Below the pieces are notes generated by a model, which saw only the letters and a list, made by a program, of their open reading frames with translations, was not told the DNA's origin and did not search any database. From Eulemur rufifrons (lineage: Eukaryota; Chordata; Mammalia; Primates; Lemuridae), in NCBI RefSeq assembly GCF_041146395.1, contig NC_090990.1, positions 40,992,001 through 41,056,000 on the forward strand: a stretch of DNA of 64,000 nt, given 5' to 3'. Made by a program: the position numbers and the translations under genes. This document shows, piece by piece, positions 33,163 through 43,899 of the stretch (position 1 is its first letter; each line of letters starts with the position of its first letter).

Positions 33163-33342
33163 CGTTTTCCAAGTGTGTTCACCAAACCAGTAGCACCAGC
33201 ATCACCTGGGAAATTGTAAGAAAGGCAAATTCTTGGGGCCCACCCCAGACTTACTGAATCAGAAACTTGGGTATGGGGAACCAGCAATCTACGTTTTAAC
33301 CAGGTTTCCAGCGTACCCTTAAGTTTGAGAATCACTGATCTA
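33163..33342 (+). mobile_element. MER5A MITE inserted in L2
   Basis: CAAGTGTGTTCACCAAACCA, AGCATCACCTGGGAAATTGT, TTGGGGCCCACCCCAGACTT, ACTGAATCAGAAACTTGGGT and AAGTTTGAGAATCACTG follow MER5A from end to end. A clean 8 bp duplication is not seen. L2 resumes directly afterwards. Confidence 0.88.
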
Positions 33343-33605
33343 GACGAGCGAGGGAGGAAGTTGCTCCAGGCCAGGCCAGCAGGTGTGCAATGGCATAGAA
33401 GCGCGGATGGCCAGATCGGGGGTCCTTGTGGCTGGAGTGCAGGCTCAGGTGGGGATGCGCCTCGAGAAGAGCCTGTCTGGCTGGGACCGATCATGGAGGA
33501 CACGAAGTATTAGGAAATGATGCTGATTTTATCCTGTAGGGAATGTGAAGCCCCAAAAGGGTTTTGGAGAGGAGACTGCACGCTCTGATTTCTCTCTAGA
33601 GTCAG
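33343..33605 (-). mobile_element. L2, continuation after MER5A
   Basis: GTGCAATGGCATAGAAGCGC, GTGGCTGGAGTGCAGGCTCA, TTTATCCTGTAGGGAATGTG, AAAGGGTTTTGGAGAGGAGA continue the L2 order interrupted at 33163. Confidence 0.75.
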
Positions 33606-34110
33606 CTCTCCGGTGCCACATGGGCATATATAAAGCAGGTCCTGGGGAGAATTGAAGTTGTCCCCTTCATTCAAGGACTGTGCTCCAGATCGGGGAAGGA
33701 ATAGAGACTTGTTCTCGTGCCAACTTTGTCCCATTTGTAGCAGCTGCCTGACTGCTGTGTTGAGAAGGAACCTAACGTTAAGTCTGGGCTCTAGAAGAAA
33801 TGAGGTTTGTGACTAATTAGCCAAGTTTGCCAAGGCCAGGGGAGGTAGGGAGGTGAGGGGTGTGGTGGCTCATGTGCTATATATTATATTTGAGTTGTTT
33901 CTGCCAAATAATTAAAATAAAACCAAAAACACATGGTCTCCAGAGCTTATTTGTGCTCAGGAAACCCAGCCTTGCTTCTAGTCAATACCAGCTAGAATCA
34001 GTGCTAAATTATATGGAATGGAGTCGTTTGAGGAACATGGAGATCTCTCCTCTTCACACCTCCTACAGTATAAACCTCTCCTATCGTTTGATGCAATGAA
34101 CTGGCATTCT
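33606..34110. other. Unique sequence, nothing recognised
   Basis: No repeat or exon is recognised before the L1 at 34125. Confidence 0.4.
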
Positions 34111-34124
34111 ACCACTATGCTTTT

Positions 34125-34586
34125 CTTTTTTTTATTTCAAAATTGTTATGGGGGTACAAATATTTGGGTTACATCTATTGCATTTGAACCACCCTAGTCA
34201 GAGCTACAAGCGTGCCTCTCCCAGACCATGTGTGTTGCACCCATTAGGTGTGAATTTACTCATCCCCTCCTCCTCCCTCCCACCTGCCCAATACCTGATG
34301 AATGTTACTTCTATATGTGCACATCAGTGTTGATCAATTAATACTAATTTGATGGTGAGTACACGTGGTGCTTGTTTTTCTATTCTTGTGATACTTCACT
34401 TAGTAGAATGGGCTCCAGCTCCATGCAGGATAATACAAGAACTGCTAGATGACCATTGTTTTTTTGTGAGTTAGTAGTACCATGATATACATATACCGCA
34501 TTTTATTAATCCACTCATGTATTGATGGGCACTTGGGTTGTTTCCACATCTTCACAATTGTGAATTGTGAATTGTGAATTGTGCTG
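34125..34586 (-). mobile_element. Lineage-specific L1 3' end, 5'-truncated
   Basis: The T-rich start (34125-34140) is the reversed poly(A) tail. ATTGTTATGGGGGTACAAAT, ATACCTGATGAATGTTACTT, GTGATACTTCACTTAGTAGA and ATGGGCTCCAGCTCCATGCA are L1 3' UTR and ORF2 end, and CTTGGGTTGTTTCCACATCT leads to the truncation point. A 10 bp duplication CTATGCTTTT lies at 34115-34124 and 34587-34596. Low divergence suggests an insertion within the primate, probably strepsirrhine, lineage. Confidence 0.9.
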
Positions 34587-34596
34587 CTATGCTTTT

Positions 34597-35150
34597 TTTT
34601 AAGGTAGGGCAGCTAAGGCCCCTGTAGAACTGAAGATGCTACAAGAGAAGAGGAATCAACTCATCCTTAACATATCACGCAGTCAAAGGCATCAGTCACC
34701 TGTCACATGCAAGGTCCAGCTCTTAGGAGGGGAAGAGTATACACAGTTCAGAAGAAATTACAATATTTTAAAAAAGCCTTTTTATCCAAGTCGCCCTCGT
34801 GGCACTGGAGACTGAATGGGTACCAGCTGGGAGGCCTGGAGCACAGCCCAAAGCAGCTCTCCTCTGGTGCAAAATGTATTGGAAGGCTTGCATTTCATCT
34901 CTAAACTTCATGCAATCTTAAAATTCCACTCCACAATATGCAACAGCTGGCTTTGTTTTAATGTAGCTATTCTTGACATCCAATTGTATTTAAATGGCTT
35001 AGTGAAAAGGATGCCCCAGGTAAATGTCCGGTATTTATCTTATAACTTTGCAGAGGCACCCCCAGTACACCACTGTGCACTGCAGGCTTTGTCTGCTCCA
35101 GGTGGGGAGAGATGGCTCCAGGAATGAGGAAGGGGAGCCTGTTAGACCTG
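34597..35150. other. Unique sequence, possibly conserved in part
   Basis: No repeat is recognised. Around 34930-35010 the composition (CAGCTGG E-box, GTTTTAATGTAGCTATTC, CAATTGTATTTAAATGG) resembles conserved noncoding DNA, but nothing in the sequence proves conservation. Confidence 0.35.
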
Positions 35151-35154
35151 GCTT

Positions 35155-35325
35155 TGAATTGGTAGTCCCTTACCTCCTAGCTGTGTGAACTTGCATCAAC
35201 TACCTCACTTCTCTGAGTCTGTTTTTCTTACATGCACATAGGAGACGTAGAGATGGGAAGAGATAAAATAAACGAAAGCGTGTAACATAGTACTTGGCAC
35301 ATATTGGGCTCTCAATAAATTCTAG
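35155..35325 (+). mobile_element. MIR
   Basis: TACCTCCTAGCTGTGTGAAC, CACTTCTCTGAGTCTGTTTT, GTACTTGGCACATATTGGGC and TCTCAATAAATTCTAG follow MIR to its tail. Confidence 0.85.
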
Positions 35326-35484
35326 TTAAACCCTCACATCAGGGAGAATGAGTCACGTTTACCACAATATGAATTAATTCATTCTAACACAGAATGAGGC
35401 CTGGGGAATGGGACTGTTGAAAAGTAAATTTGATTTTTGGAAACTCTCTGCCATTTGCCCTCACTGTAAGTTTCTGGGATAGCG

Positions 35485-35785
35485 GCGTGAGAACACAGGA
35501 AGGAGGAATCCTGACGGTTCCAAGGAGGTGGCATTGGAGCTGCACCTAGCAGGGTGGGGAGATTTCCAGCAGGCTCGTGACTGGATCATAAACAGTAAAC
35601 AATAAAGAATGAAACCTTAAGACTGTAACACACGTGCAGTTTCAGGTCTGAGCCTGGAGGGCCTAGCCTGTATTAAGAAGTCTAGTTTGTATTCAGTTAG
35701 CCATAGGGAGCCATTGAGGATTTCTGAATGAGAGCAGGGGAGTGACATGCTGAGAACTGTGCTTGAGAAAGATCATTAGGATATA
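35485..35785 (-). mobile_element. L2 fragment
   Basis: GTTAGCCATAGGGAGCCATT, GAGAGCAGGGGAGTGACATG and TTGAGAAAGATCATTAGGAT match the L2 module normally reading 'gggaagccattgaag...gggagtgacatgatcag...aaagatcac'. Confidence 0.7.
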
Positions 35786-35789
35786 AGAT

Positions 35790-35890
35790 TCCTAAGGACA
35801 GTTTTCCCCCCGTGTGGGTCCTGCTGTATCCCCTGTCCCTACAACAGTATCTGGCACAGAGTAGGTATCTAATAACTAATTCCCAAACAA
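35790..35890 (+). mobile_element. L2 terminal tail
   Basis: GGTCCTGCTGTATCCCCTGT, ACAGTATCTGGCACAGAGTA and GGTATCTAATAACTAATTCC form the L2 terminus, in the opposite orientation to the neighbouring fragment. Confidence 0.65.
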
Positions 35891-36620
35891 ATAGATGATT
35901 GAATCCCTCTGACAGCATGCATTTGGGATAGATTGGAGAGGGCACTCCTGGAGGCAGGCGAACCCATTCAGAGGCATCAGCAATCCCGTAGGATCAGGCC
36001 ATGAGTGCTGGTTCTCCAGGTTGGCAGTGGGGATGGAGGACAGGAACAGCTGCTTGGGGACTCTGGGGAACATCACTCTTCTCCTGCTCTCTGCACCTCT
36101 CACAGAGCACTGACCACTCTCTGAATTCAAGGAAGGCTTCAGGGCAGCATAATTCATCCTGACAGCCTGGGCCAAATGTTTTTCCAGAGCCCCTGCTCCC
36201 CTCTCCTCCACGTTCAGATTGGAACACAGTCCAGGGCATGCTCTAGAGAGGAAATAGTCATTTGCATCTGAACATGAAACAGCATTTTCTAAAGCTATGA
36301 GCAGGGTCCAGCTGGTGTGAGTTGTGCTCACTCACAATTGCAGCCAGCTTGTTTCAATTTAGGACTAGGGGGTGAGGGTGGGACTTCATATGCTGGCTTC
36401 TCTGCGGGAAGACGGTCATATACACACAAACACACAAGCAAATGCAACAAGCCCGAAGCCCCTGCCATCTTGGCTGAGGAGAGGACTTCCTAGGGGGTAT
36501 GGAGAGGAAGGCAGGGAAGGGGTTGCACAAATGCATCTGCTCAAACCCCAGGGGGTCAGATTGGAAATTTAATAAATCCACTGGGAACTGTCTGGGGCGA
36601 CCTGCTGGTTCTGCATCCAT
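35891..36620. other. Unique sequence, nothing recognised
   Basis: The 151-codon minus frame 35876-36331 is the longest frame outside repeats here. It shows no signal peptide or domain I recognise and overlaps another minus frame (35994-36239). I do not call it a gene. Confidence 0.4.
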
Positions 36621-36621
36621 C

Positions 36622-36690
36622 TTACAATTTTGAATACCTACGCTGTATCAAGCATTTTGCTAGATGCTTTACTTTATGGTTTCTGCAGAA
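36622..36690 (-). mobile_element. MIR/L2 tail fragment
   Basis: AATACCTACGCTGTATCAAG and CATTTTGCTAGATGCTTTAC. Confidence 0.6.
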
Positions 36691-37245
36691 AGAAGGGAGG
36701 TGGTAGAGGGAGAAGAAGGCTGGTTGCCAAGGCCTTATATCGTTTTGAAAACTGATAAATCAAAGTTGAAAAAGTCACCTGGGTGAGACTTTCAAGGAGA
36801 CTCATTGGAAACTTGCTGTCCAAGTGGAACTCAAAGTTATCCTGCTGTATAATCCCTTAAAATCAAGGCAGGATACAAATATACAAACAAACAGATAAAT
36901 ACAAAAATGCAAATGGGGCTATTTTCTTCCTCTCTCCCTTTTCCTTTCTGTTTCCCTTTTCTCATATCCACGCCTCTTTTATTAGTTCTCTCTCTCTCTC
37001 TCTCTCTCTCTCGATCGTAACTGTCCAGATACTGTCTGCCAAGGTTTGCTTGTCCCCCGGCTCTCTCCCCTTAGTTCCCAGGAACTGACCTATCTTTGTT
37101 CGCCAGCACAGAGGCAGGGAACCGTGGGCCCTAAGCAAACTAAGGCCACTAGTGAAACTTCTGAGGCTGTAAATGGATAAAATGATGAGAAAGCCCTTTT
37201 GTCCTAGGGGAAGGGAGCAGTGTGATATTCTGGAAATGACTCAGG
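36691..37245. other. Unique sequence with a CT repeat
   Basis: Nothing recognised apart from the (TC)13 tract at 36987-37012. Confidence 0.4.
36987..37012. repeat. (TC)13 microsatellite
   Basis: Thirteen uninterrupted TC units. Confidence 0.97.
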
Positions 37246-37249
37246 TTTA

Positions 37250-37420
37250 AAATTGTAGAGCTGTGGATTTTAGTCCTGGTTCCACCATGTTACAGCTGTA
37301 TAAAGCTTTGGTAAGTGACTGCTTAAGTCTCCTGCTCCTTGATTTTACTACCTGTGAATTGGGTGTAACGAGCCCTAACCCAGAGTTGTTGCAAGGATAA
37401 TGTGAGATAGTGTGTGGAAC
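37250..37420 (+). mobile_element. MIR
   Basis: TTTTAGTCCTGGTTCCACCA, CTTGATTTTACTACCTGTGA and GAGTTGTTGCAAGGATAATG follow MIR. Confidence 0.75.
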
Positions 37421-37434
37421 AATGGATTACCTAA

Positions 37435-37530
37435 CATAATGCTGCTTATATAACACCATGTGTACTTTCTAGGCACTTTGATTAATTAATTCGACTTTCG
37501 CAGTAACCTTAAGCAGTGCAACAGTTACAG
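37435..37530 (-). mobile_element. MIR fragment
   Basis: ACACCATGTGTACTTTCTAG, GCACTTTGATTAATTAATTC match the reversed MIR tail. Confidence 0.5.
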
Positions 37531-37554
37531 GTGCTCATTTGATCTGTGGGTCTC

Positions 37555-37935
37555 CCTCCCTTAGCTCCTTTCTTCAAGGAGCCTGGAGTCTTGCAGAAAG
37601 TCCTCTGGCAACAGTGGAACAGTTCTCTCTGTTAATTAGGTGTTTCATTTTACTGCCAGTCTTTTGTTTCCCCCCTGGAGATCTGGCAGAATTTCCAATA
37701 AATTGTATTTCAAGGAAAGCAATAGAAATAGACAGTGAGTGGCTCCCAGGTTGGGGACGGCAAGGTTTCTTTCTGCAGGAGAGAACAATCCTGCCATTGT
37801 CCTCATTAATAGGACTTCCTGGGGAGGCAGCTGTGGGCCTTGCTCCCCAGGCTTTTGTTTGTTTGTCTTGGTTTTTTAGCAATGGCCAAATTAAGCTCTC
37901 TTTTCTTCTCCTTCCCTTCTGTCAGTAGCGTATTT
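37555..37935. promoter_or_regulatory. Candidate conserved noncoding element
   Basis: This repeat-free block is dense in developmental-type motifs: GTTAATTAGG (37630), an inverted SOX-type pair AACAAT (37784-37789) and ATTGT (37796-37800), CATTAATAGG (37804) and CAATGGCCAAATTAA (37882). Opposed frames 37539-37928 and 37574-37882 have no domain. Motif content alone is weak evidence, so enhancer identity is inference. Confidence 0.35.
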
Positions 37936-38395
37936 TTTTCTCACATGGACCATTCCTTATTCCCACAAAGGAAATAAAAGTTTTGGTTTTAGACTTAGAA
38001 TAGGGAATGGCAAGGGTTTGCTTGCATCTGAAAAGGGGGACTAAACATTTTGCAAAACCTGCTGCTGTGGAACCAAGAGTTTCTTTGTGGTGAGCACTCT
38101 GAAATCTCCTTGGGCCCCACACTTGCATCTCAGAGAAAAGTTTTAGTGTTCAACTGGGGATGGAACAACAGTACTAATGTAGTTTTACGATGATCCTGGC
38201 CCAGGATGTTCAATCCTTTGCCTTCAGGTTGAGTGTTTAACTCTCCAGCAGCAAGGAGCAAGAACTGGCAGGTGGAGACCTGTGGTGGTGGAACTGGGCA
38301 TGGCCCAGAGTGATCGTGTTTGAGTACCAGTCCTACCACCCTCAAGATGTGTGATGTTGGCCAAGTGGCTTAACTTTCCCACCATAACCAACATT
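37936..38395. other. Unique sequence, nothing recognised
   Basis: A weak MIR-like stretch (CAAGATGTGTGATGTTGGCC, AAGTGGCTTAACTTTCCCAC) lies at 38343-38382. No LTR is seen here beside the ERV-L fragment. Confidence 0.4.
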
Positions 38396-38399
38396 ATTC

Positions 38400-40080
38400 T
38401 TCCCCACCTTCCCCACTCTACATCCCAATTTCATGGAATGATTGATACTCTTAAGACAGCTCTGAACCATTGCACAGGCTGCTCTTGATAGGATGACATT
38501 TCCCTCTTAGCTACTTGCCTCACTCCTTACCTAGTCTTCTTGGCTTCCCAGAGTCTTAACCCTCTTATTCCTTCTCTAGTTTATTAATCTCAATAGAAGG
38601 TAGAGAATCTCTGCTAGAGAAGCTGAAAAGATAAGACAATCTCTTTTCCAGAGAAATCTCTTGCACCTAGTTTTTGTTAGTCAGATGAATGCACCTGGAC
38701 TTTGTTCAGAAGCTAAGGAGGAATTAGGGAAATTGAAGATGACTGGTTGATGGTTTCAGCTTTTGTAATTTCTGTAACTGATTGCAGGGGCATAGTTTTA
38801 TTAAGACCTTCCTCCTTCCACTGCCAAATCACCTTCCCTGTGCTCTGATTTAGAACATCAATTGGTCATAGCTCTTTACCTGATTGAATGACCCTAATCT
38901 TCATTCCTAGAGGGTCTAAACCCTTAGATCTGAATGTATTGGGTTCGTAGTCACGTTGGTTCCATGGTATGAGCACCAAGCAGCCAGTTGGCAGTCTTGA
39001 CTTCCAGTTCAATGAACCACTGTTATGTGCCCTGGTAGAAACATTCTTTCCTTGGAAACTAAGACCTCCTAAACCAGCAGAGCCCAAATTTGCAAGAAAC
39101 ACAACTTTTGTGAATGGGTCATTAGAGTTAAGGGTGAAAGTAGCTCCTTCCATTTCACGGTTCTCACATCCAATAGAAAAACAACAACAATGAACTGATG
39201 GTTCAGAACATATACTACATCTTGAAGCATAGTACCCCAACCTTACAAGTATTGTCATCTAGCAAGCAACATAACTGAGTCTTCAATAGGTTATTCCACC
39301 ATTCTATTAGACTATCTGCCTCTGAGTGATGAAATTTATGGTAAGATTCATGGTCATGAGCCCATTGTCTCACTTTTTTTTCCTGTAAAATGATCTCCTT
39401 GGTCAGAAGCAATGTTGTATGGGTTTAATGATGGAGAATAAGGCATTCTTATGTCTATAGATGATGGTATTATAGAAACATTGTGGTCAAGGAAGTCAAA
39501 TCCATATACATAGCGGTATCTGTCCCAGTGAGGACAAATCATTACCTGCTATGTGATTCAAGGGGTCTGATCAGGCTGGTGGCTGAATGCTTTCCCTGGA
39601 AATGATGCAATACCCTAGGCTCTGCATTGGTCTCTGCTGTTGATGGGTTGGACGCTCATTCATGCGTGGGTTTAATAGCATAGACTTACTTCTCGCCAAA
39701 GTTGATCTGGCTACAGCATTGCTGACCCTGGCCATCTTGTCCATGAGCCCACTGAGCAGACATCAGGGTGGCTGGGGAAAGAAACTACCTAACCACAGAG
39801 TAAAACGTCTTGGTCATCTGATTACTGAGTGTTCCTTTGTAATGGATAATATTTTTTGGTGAATATCTATACAGACACAAGCTCATGCTCTGCATCCATT
39901 CTGAGGGGTCCACCCCCAGAACTCCTTGATTCCATCCCCCGATCTTGTTCTTTCCAAGGCCCTGCCCATCTGGCCATCTTGATCTTCTCAGGCCTCCTCT
40001 AAATAACCGTATCTACAACTTGGTGGGAGGGGGATCTAATTTGCCTATTCAGATGCCACTTAGTTTAAGACCTAATTAGT
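38400..40080 (-). mobile_element. ERV-L internal fragment: integrase and dUTPase region
   Basis: This is an endogenous retrovirus (class III, ERV-L) relic read on the minus strand. From high to low coordinate it shows a degraded integrase N-terminal region (about 39640-39780). The catalytic core follows, with an IASDQGDHFTGK-like block around 39380-39420 and a third-acidic-residue region (SLIEWWNNLLK) near 39295-39330. A dUTPase-like segment follows (38866-39200; GSLNWKSRLPTGCLVLIP). Integrase followed by dUTPase is the ERV-L arrangement. The reading frame is broken by stops and frame changes: pieces 39354-39542, 39215-39412 and 38866-39258 are separate. The position expected for the first catalytic Asp appears substituted. 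No flanking LTR is recognised, so it is a truncated internal fragment without coding capacity. Confidence 0.85.
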
Positions 40081-40622
40081 GGAGAACCAGGTGGTAAAGA
40101 ACAAAGAGAATTGTTTCTTCTAGTGCTCTCCGTGGGCTGAGTTTCCCATCCCAGTCCTCGGGTTTTCAGAGAGGGCAGGAGGCCAAGCACATGGAAAGCT
40201 CCAGGCGGCCCAGCAGGAGGAGAGGTGAGTCATGTACTTCTAGAGGAATTAGGTTCGGTAATGTCCCATTAATCTGGCTTCATCAGGAAATGAGCTGTGT
40301 CACCTAAGTAAATTTTCCAATAACTGAAGTTTACCCTTTCATGTGCCAAAACTTGATTTAATGATTTTGGATGCAAGTCCTTCTAAAACCAATTACATGC
40401 CTCCCTGCCTATTTCAGTGGAGGATCCTGCCCATATTCTAACCTTTTCTTGAGGACATGGGGACCATTAATTTACCAGGTTATAATTTAAGAAAAATGAG
40501 GTGCTATTTTCCCCCAGTAATGAATTTCCCCTCCTTGCTGTGAGTTTTGAGTTCTTCTGCCCACTGTGATAATTTTATTTGTTTTAAGCCTCACTTTCTC
40601 CTGCCCTTTGGTGGCTGTGTGA
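40081..40622. other. Unique sequence, nothing recognised
   Basis: No repeat is recognised; the start may still be decayed ERV sequence. AATGTCCCATTAATCTGG and AGGTTATAATTTAAG are AT-rich motif clusters of unknown meaning. Confidence 0.4.
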
Positions 40623-40624
40623 CA

Positions 40625-40745
40625 GCCAGATAAAAATGGGCTCTGGAGTCAGACACAAGTGTGAATTTTAGCTCTGCCACTTATGGTCTTGGGGCTCCAG
40701 TGTCCTCATATGCAATAAGGTATAAGTAACATCTCTGATCATGTG
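40625..40745 (+). mobile_element. MIR
   Basis: GGGCTCTGGAGTCAGACACA, TTTTAGCTCTGCCACTTATG and AGTGTCCTCATATGCAATAA follow MIR from near its start. Confidence 0.85.
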
Positions 40746-40904
40746 TCTATAAATTCCTAAGCGTCCTTGGGGGTGCCAAATACACAACTTTTTGGAAGGG
40801 AAGACCCAACACTGAGAAACATCCAGTACTTTGTAGCTGCTTCATAATCAACATTACTTCCCAGTGAGTGGGTTTACTTCTTGCTCTGCTGCTTCCTAAC
40901 CATT

Positions 40905-41045
40905 CCAGCCTGCTACATCTAATCTGCAGAGGGTCACCAGTCACCTTCACAGGCAAGGTTGCCACTGTCTTATTCACCCCATCCACAGCGACCTGGCGCC
41001 TAGGACATAGCTGGGCACAGGGTAGTGGTTGGGACATGTCCTTCT
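40905..41045 (+). mobile_element. L2 tail fragment
   Basis: CCACTGTCTTATTCACCCCA, GCGCCTAGGACATAGCTGGG and CACAGGGTAGTGGTTGGGAC resemble a diverged L2 end. Confidence 0.45.
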
Positions 41046-41645
41046 TGTCACCAGAAAGAAGCATGCCAGCTCTTCAGGGAAAGTGAAAGCTTCTCTTAGG
41101 GTAAGTTCTACAATCAGTTTATCATTAGAGGACCTGGGAGATGTAACAATTCTGTAGACTTTGGATCTTTAAAACTTTGGAATATAACAGTCAAGCTCCA
41201 CTTCGAATGTCTACCCAAGCTTTTCTGTGTTTAAGGAGAACTGCAAATGTATCACTACTCAATTCTTGGAGAATGGGAAGAAGACACTTTCTTATTAAAC
41301 TGGTCATAAGCTCTCAGAGATGCAAATAAAAACCATGAAACCTTCCCCTACTGCCTCTTTCTCTTCCCCCACCCCACTTCCTTTTCCTCAGAAGTACTCT
41401 GCCCTTCATGCAATTGGGAAGCCATGAACAGTAAATGGGAAATTAGGAGTGAGGGGAAGGCTGGTCATATTTCCTTTTAAATTTTAAGTCCCTGGAGCCA
41501 AGACCAAAGCCACATACTGACAGGGCAGGGCACGCCTCTGACAGCAACCTCCTGCCAGGCTTCTAGGGTGCTGATTCATCTTCTTGTGAAATGAAGACCT
41601 TTGGCGGGCAGAGGAGGGGAGGGAAGGGGAGGGGAGGAGAGGGAC
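41046..41645. other. Unique sequence with a purine-rich tract
   Basis: A GGGGA-type polypurine run lies at about 41610-41643. No exon or repeat family is recognised. Confidence 0.4.
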
Positions 41646-41647
41646 CC

Positions 41648-41850
41648 TTGCTATTTTCTAAGCACCCAGTACGTGTCAGGCTGTCTATGTGTTGTTCCAT
41701 TTAATAGTTGCAGTAATCCTGGTTATCGTCCACTTCTTGCAAACTAGGAGAACTATTGGAGAGGTTGAATAATTTGTTCAAGTTGCTGGTTGATATACGA
41801 AAAATTTTATTTGTCAGGTCACAGAATATAGGGTAGGTATCTACCATGAG
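41648..41850 (-). mobile_element. MIR
   Basis: TTTCTAAGCACCCAGTACGT, GTTGTTCCATTTAATAGTTG, GAGAGGTTGAATAATTTGTT and CAAGTTGCTGG follow reversed MIR. Confidence 0.7.
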
Positions 41851-42094
41851 ACCCCTGTCTCCCATGTCCCTATCCCTTCCCACCCCACAGAAGGCTGGAG
41901 GAAGGAAACCAATGTAGAAACCCTCACATCAGCTAGTCTTTACATTTGCAATGGAAGCTCAAGCTTGGTGTCTCCAAGTACAGGAATGACAGTTGTCATC
42001 TTTTCATACATACAGCACTCTACAATTCACAAATGTCTTATCTTCCCTTGCTCCCTCTTTTCCTTCCTTCCACGATGGCACTGTGTTGTATCTG

Positions 42095-42245
42095 TTATGT
42101 GATCTCTCTGGCTTCATTTTACCTTCGAAATGGGCATAACAATTTACATGCCCCTCATGGGAGGGTTTTCAGGAGATCAGATGAGATACTGGAGCTAGTC
42201 CCTCTGCTATATGCTCTTTTAGCACCCAGTGCTTAGTAAAGTTGT
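42095..42245 (+). mobile_element. MIR fragment
   Basis: GGCTTCATTTTACCTTCGAA, ATGGGCATAACAATTTACAT, CAGATGAGATACTGGAGCTA and CCCAGTGCTTAGTAAAGTTG. Confidence 0.6.
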
Positions 42246-42249
42246 GCTT

Positions 42250-43075
42250 AAATAACTATTTGTGTAATTATGTGTTTACTCTCTGTCGCTCCTGTAGCTA
42301 ACTCACAGGTCCCGTTCGTCACTATATCTCCAGCATCTATATTACAGGCACCTTGGCAGCAACACTAGCACTTGAATCCGAGTCTAATGATGGCTACTAG
42401 GAGATGGGTGGAAAGTAGAAACAATAAACTGAAACAATACACCTAAAACTGAATAAAAATGAGAAGAATAACTGAATGGAAGTGAATGATGCTGTCCATA
42501 GCTGCTCTGAAGGGCAGGATCGGGAACTCTGGAAACTGAGTCCACAGTCTGCAGCTTGCTCTGGCCACACAGGGATGAGCAAAGAGCACTGTGCTAGGAG
42601 TCTGGAAGTCACATGCATGATTCCTTCAAGTTTCATTTCAGCTGCAAATTTCCGTGGAAGGCTTTCTGTTTTCATCCATGTGACTAGCAACATTGAGAAC
42701 TCTTGTTCTGAGGAACTCACTGGTGGTCAGCGGGCTCTGTCTCTGTCTCTTCCTGTCCAAGAACAGCACAGGTAAGGCTAATCAGACAGTCATGGCCATG
42801 GCCCTCTATGGATAAGTAGAGAACTTTCCCACTGGAGGATTTTGAAGAGGCTAGGTAGATGGTCTAGCTAGATTTTGCCAAGGAATCTGGCAAATTCTCT
42901 TGTCTTTGCACAACATCTATGGAATGGTCTTGATCTGGTAATTTTAGTATCTCAATCTCAGTGAGAAATGAGGCTAGTTTAGTATAACTCACTTTAACTA
43001 ATCTCTCTTCTTTCTTATGCTACAGACACTGGTGTGACAATCCCTTCTTTAATTATACTGAGGATTGTCCACAGA
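42250..43075. other. Unique sequence, nothing recognised
   Basis: Opposed frames 42397-42720 (minus) and 42476-42775 (plus) lack domains. A short A-rich stretch is near 42420-42475. Confidence 0.4.
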
Positions 43076-43077
43076 TA

Positions 43078-43270
43078 ATTTAGTAACTACCATATACTAA
43101 GCGTGTGGTAAGAGCCAGGCACTGGGCTATTCCTATTATCTAATTTAATTCTCCCAAGGGTCTCTTTGGTGGGTACTGGTCTCCCATGTTAGAGGTGAGA
43201 AAATAGAACCTTAGAAGTGTTTTGAGACATGCCGAGGTCACAAGTGCCCCTTCTAGAATTCCATGTTTAT
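43078..43270 (-). mobile_element. MIR
   Basis: AGCCAGGCACTGGGCTATTC, CTATTATCTAATTTAATTCT, AGGTGAGAAAATAGAACCTT and GCCGAGGTCACAAGTGCC follow reversed MIR. Confidence 0.8.
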
Positions 43271-43329
43271 GTGGGATATACAGACACAAAGTCTGTCTTC
43301 CTAGAGGAGTGGAGGAATGCGGGAAAAGA

Positions 43330-43562
43330 GATTAATATTTATTAGCAACCGTGTGCCAGGCTAAGCACTTGCCAAACCTGGCCTCACCTAATGCTTGTAG
43401 CACATGTAGGAGGTGGATGCTGTTGGCATCTCCATTTAGAGGGGAGGTAGCTGAAGCACAGAGAGGTGAAGTCACTTGCTCAATGTCACGTGCTTTTAAG
43501 TGGGGCAAGTTGGGAGCCCTGGTCCATATGCCACAAAGCTCGTCCTTCTCATCACTCCCTTT
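43330..43562 (-). mobile_element. MIR, near full length
   Basis: TTAATATTTATTAGCAACCG, TGTGCCAGGCTAAGCACTTG, ATCTCCATTTAGAGGGGAGG, CAGAGAGGTGAAGTCACTTG and GTCCATATGCCACAAAGCTC. Frames on both strands across 43332-43943 derive partly from this MIR. Confidence 0.85.
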
Positions 43563-43895
43563 GTAGAGCTGCCTCACGGAAGTGCGCAGGTGAAGCTGGG
43601 GACATCCAACCAAGGACTGAGGAGGCCTGTGGACCTGGGAGGCTGCAGAGCAGCAGGAGGGTGTGGCAGCCCCCAGCACTGCTCGGTCAGTGTCTGCAAG
43701 CTTCCTCCCATTGTCCCCCTGCCATTTCAGAGCTTTCAATTTTGTGTTCCTTCCCGGCTAAAAATAAGATTTTGTTTGCACACAGGGCAAAGGCCCTGGG
43801 ACCCTCCTGAGAAAATCCGCAGAGGAAACAGGACACGGGGCGGATTGCAAAGGCAAGAACGTCAGCTCCTTAGCTCTAAGAAGCTGGAAGCAGGA
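43563..43895. other. Unique sequence, nothing recognised
   Basis: Overlapping plus frames 43466-43810 and 43500-43943 pass through here but start inside a MIR and have no domain, so I do not call a gene. Confidence 0.4.
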
Positions 43896-43899
43896 GTGG

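Noticed and set aside
35876..36331. 151-codon minus-strand frame
   Set aside because: There is no domain or signal peptide, and an overlapping frame is also open. Length is within chance for GC-moderate DNA of this size.
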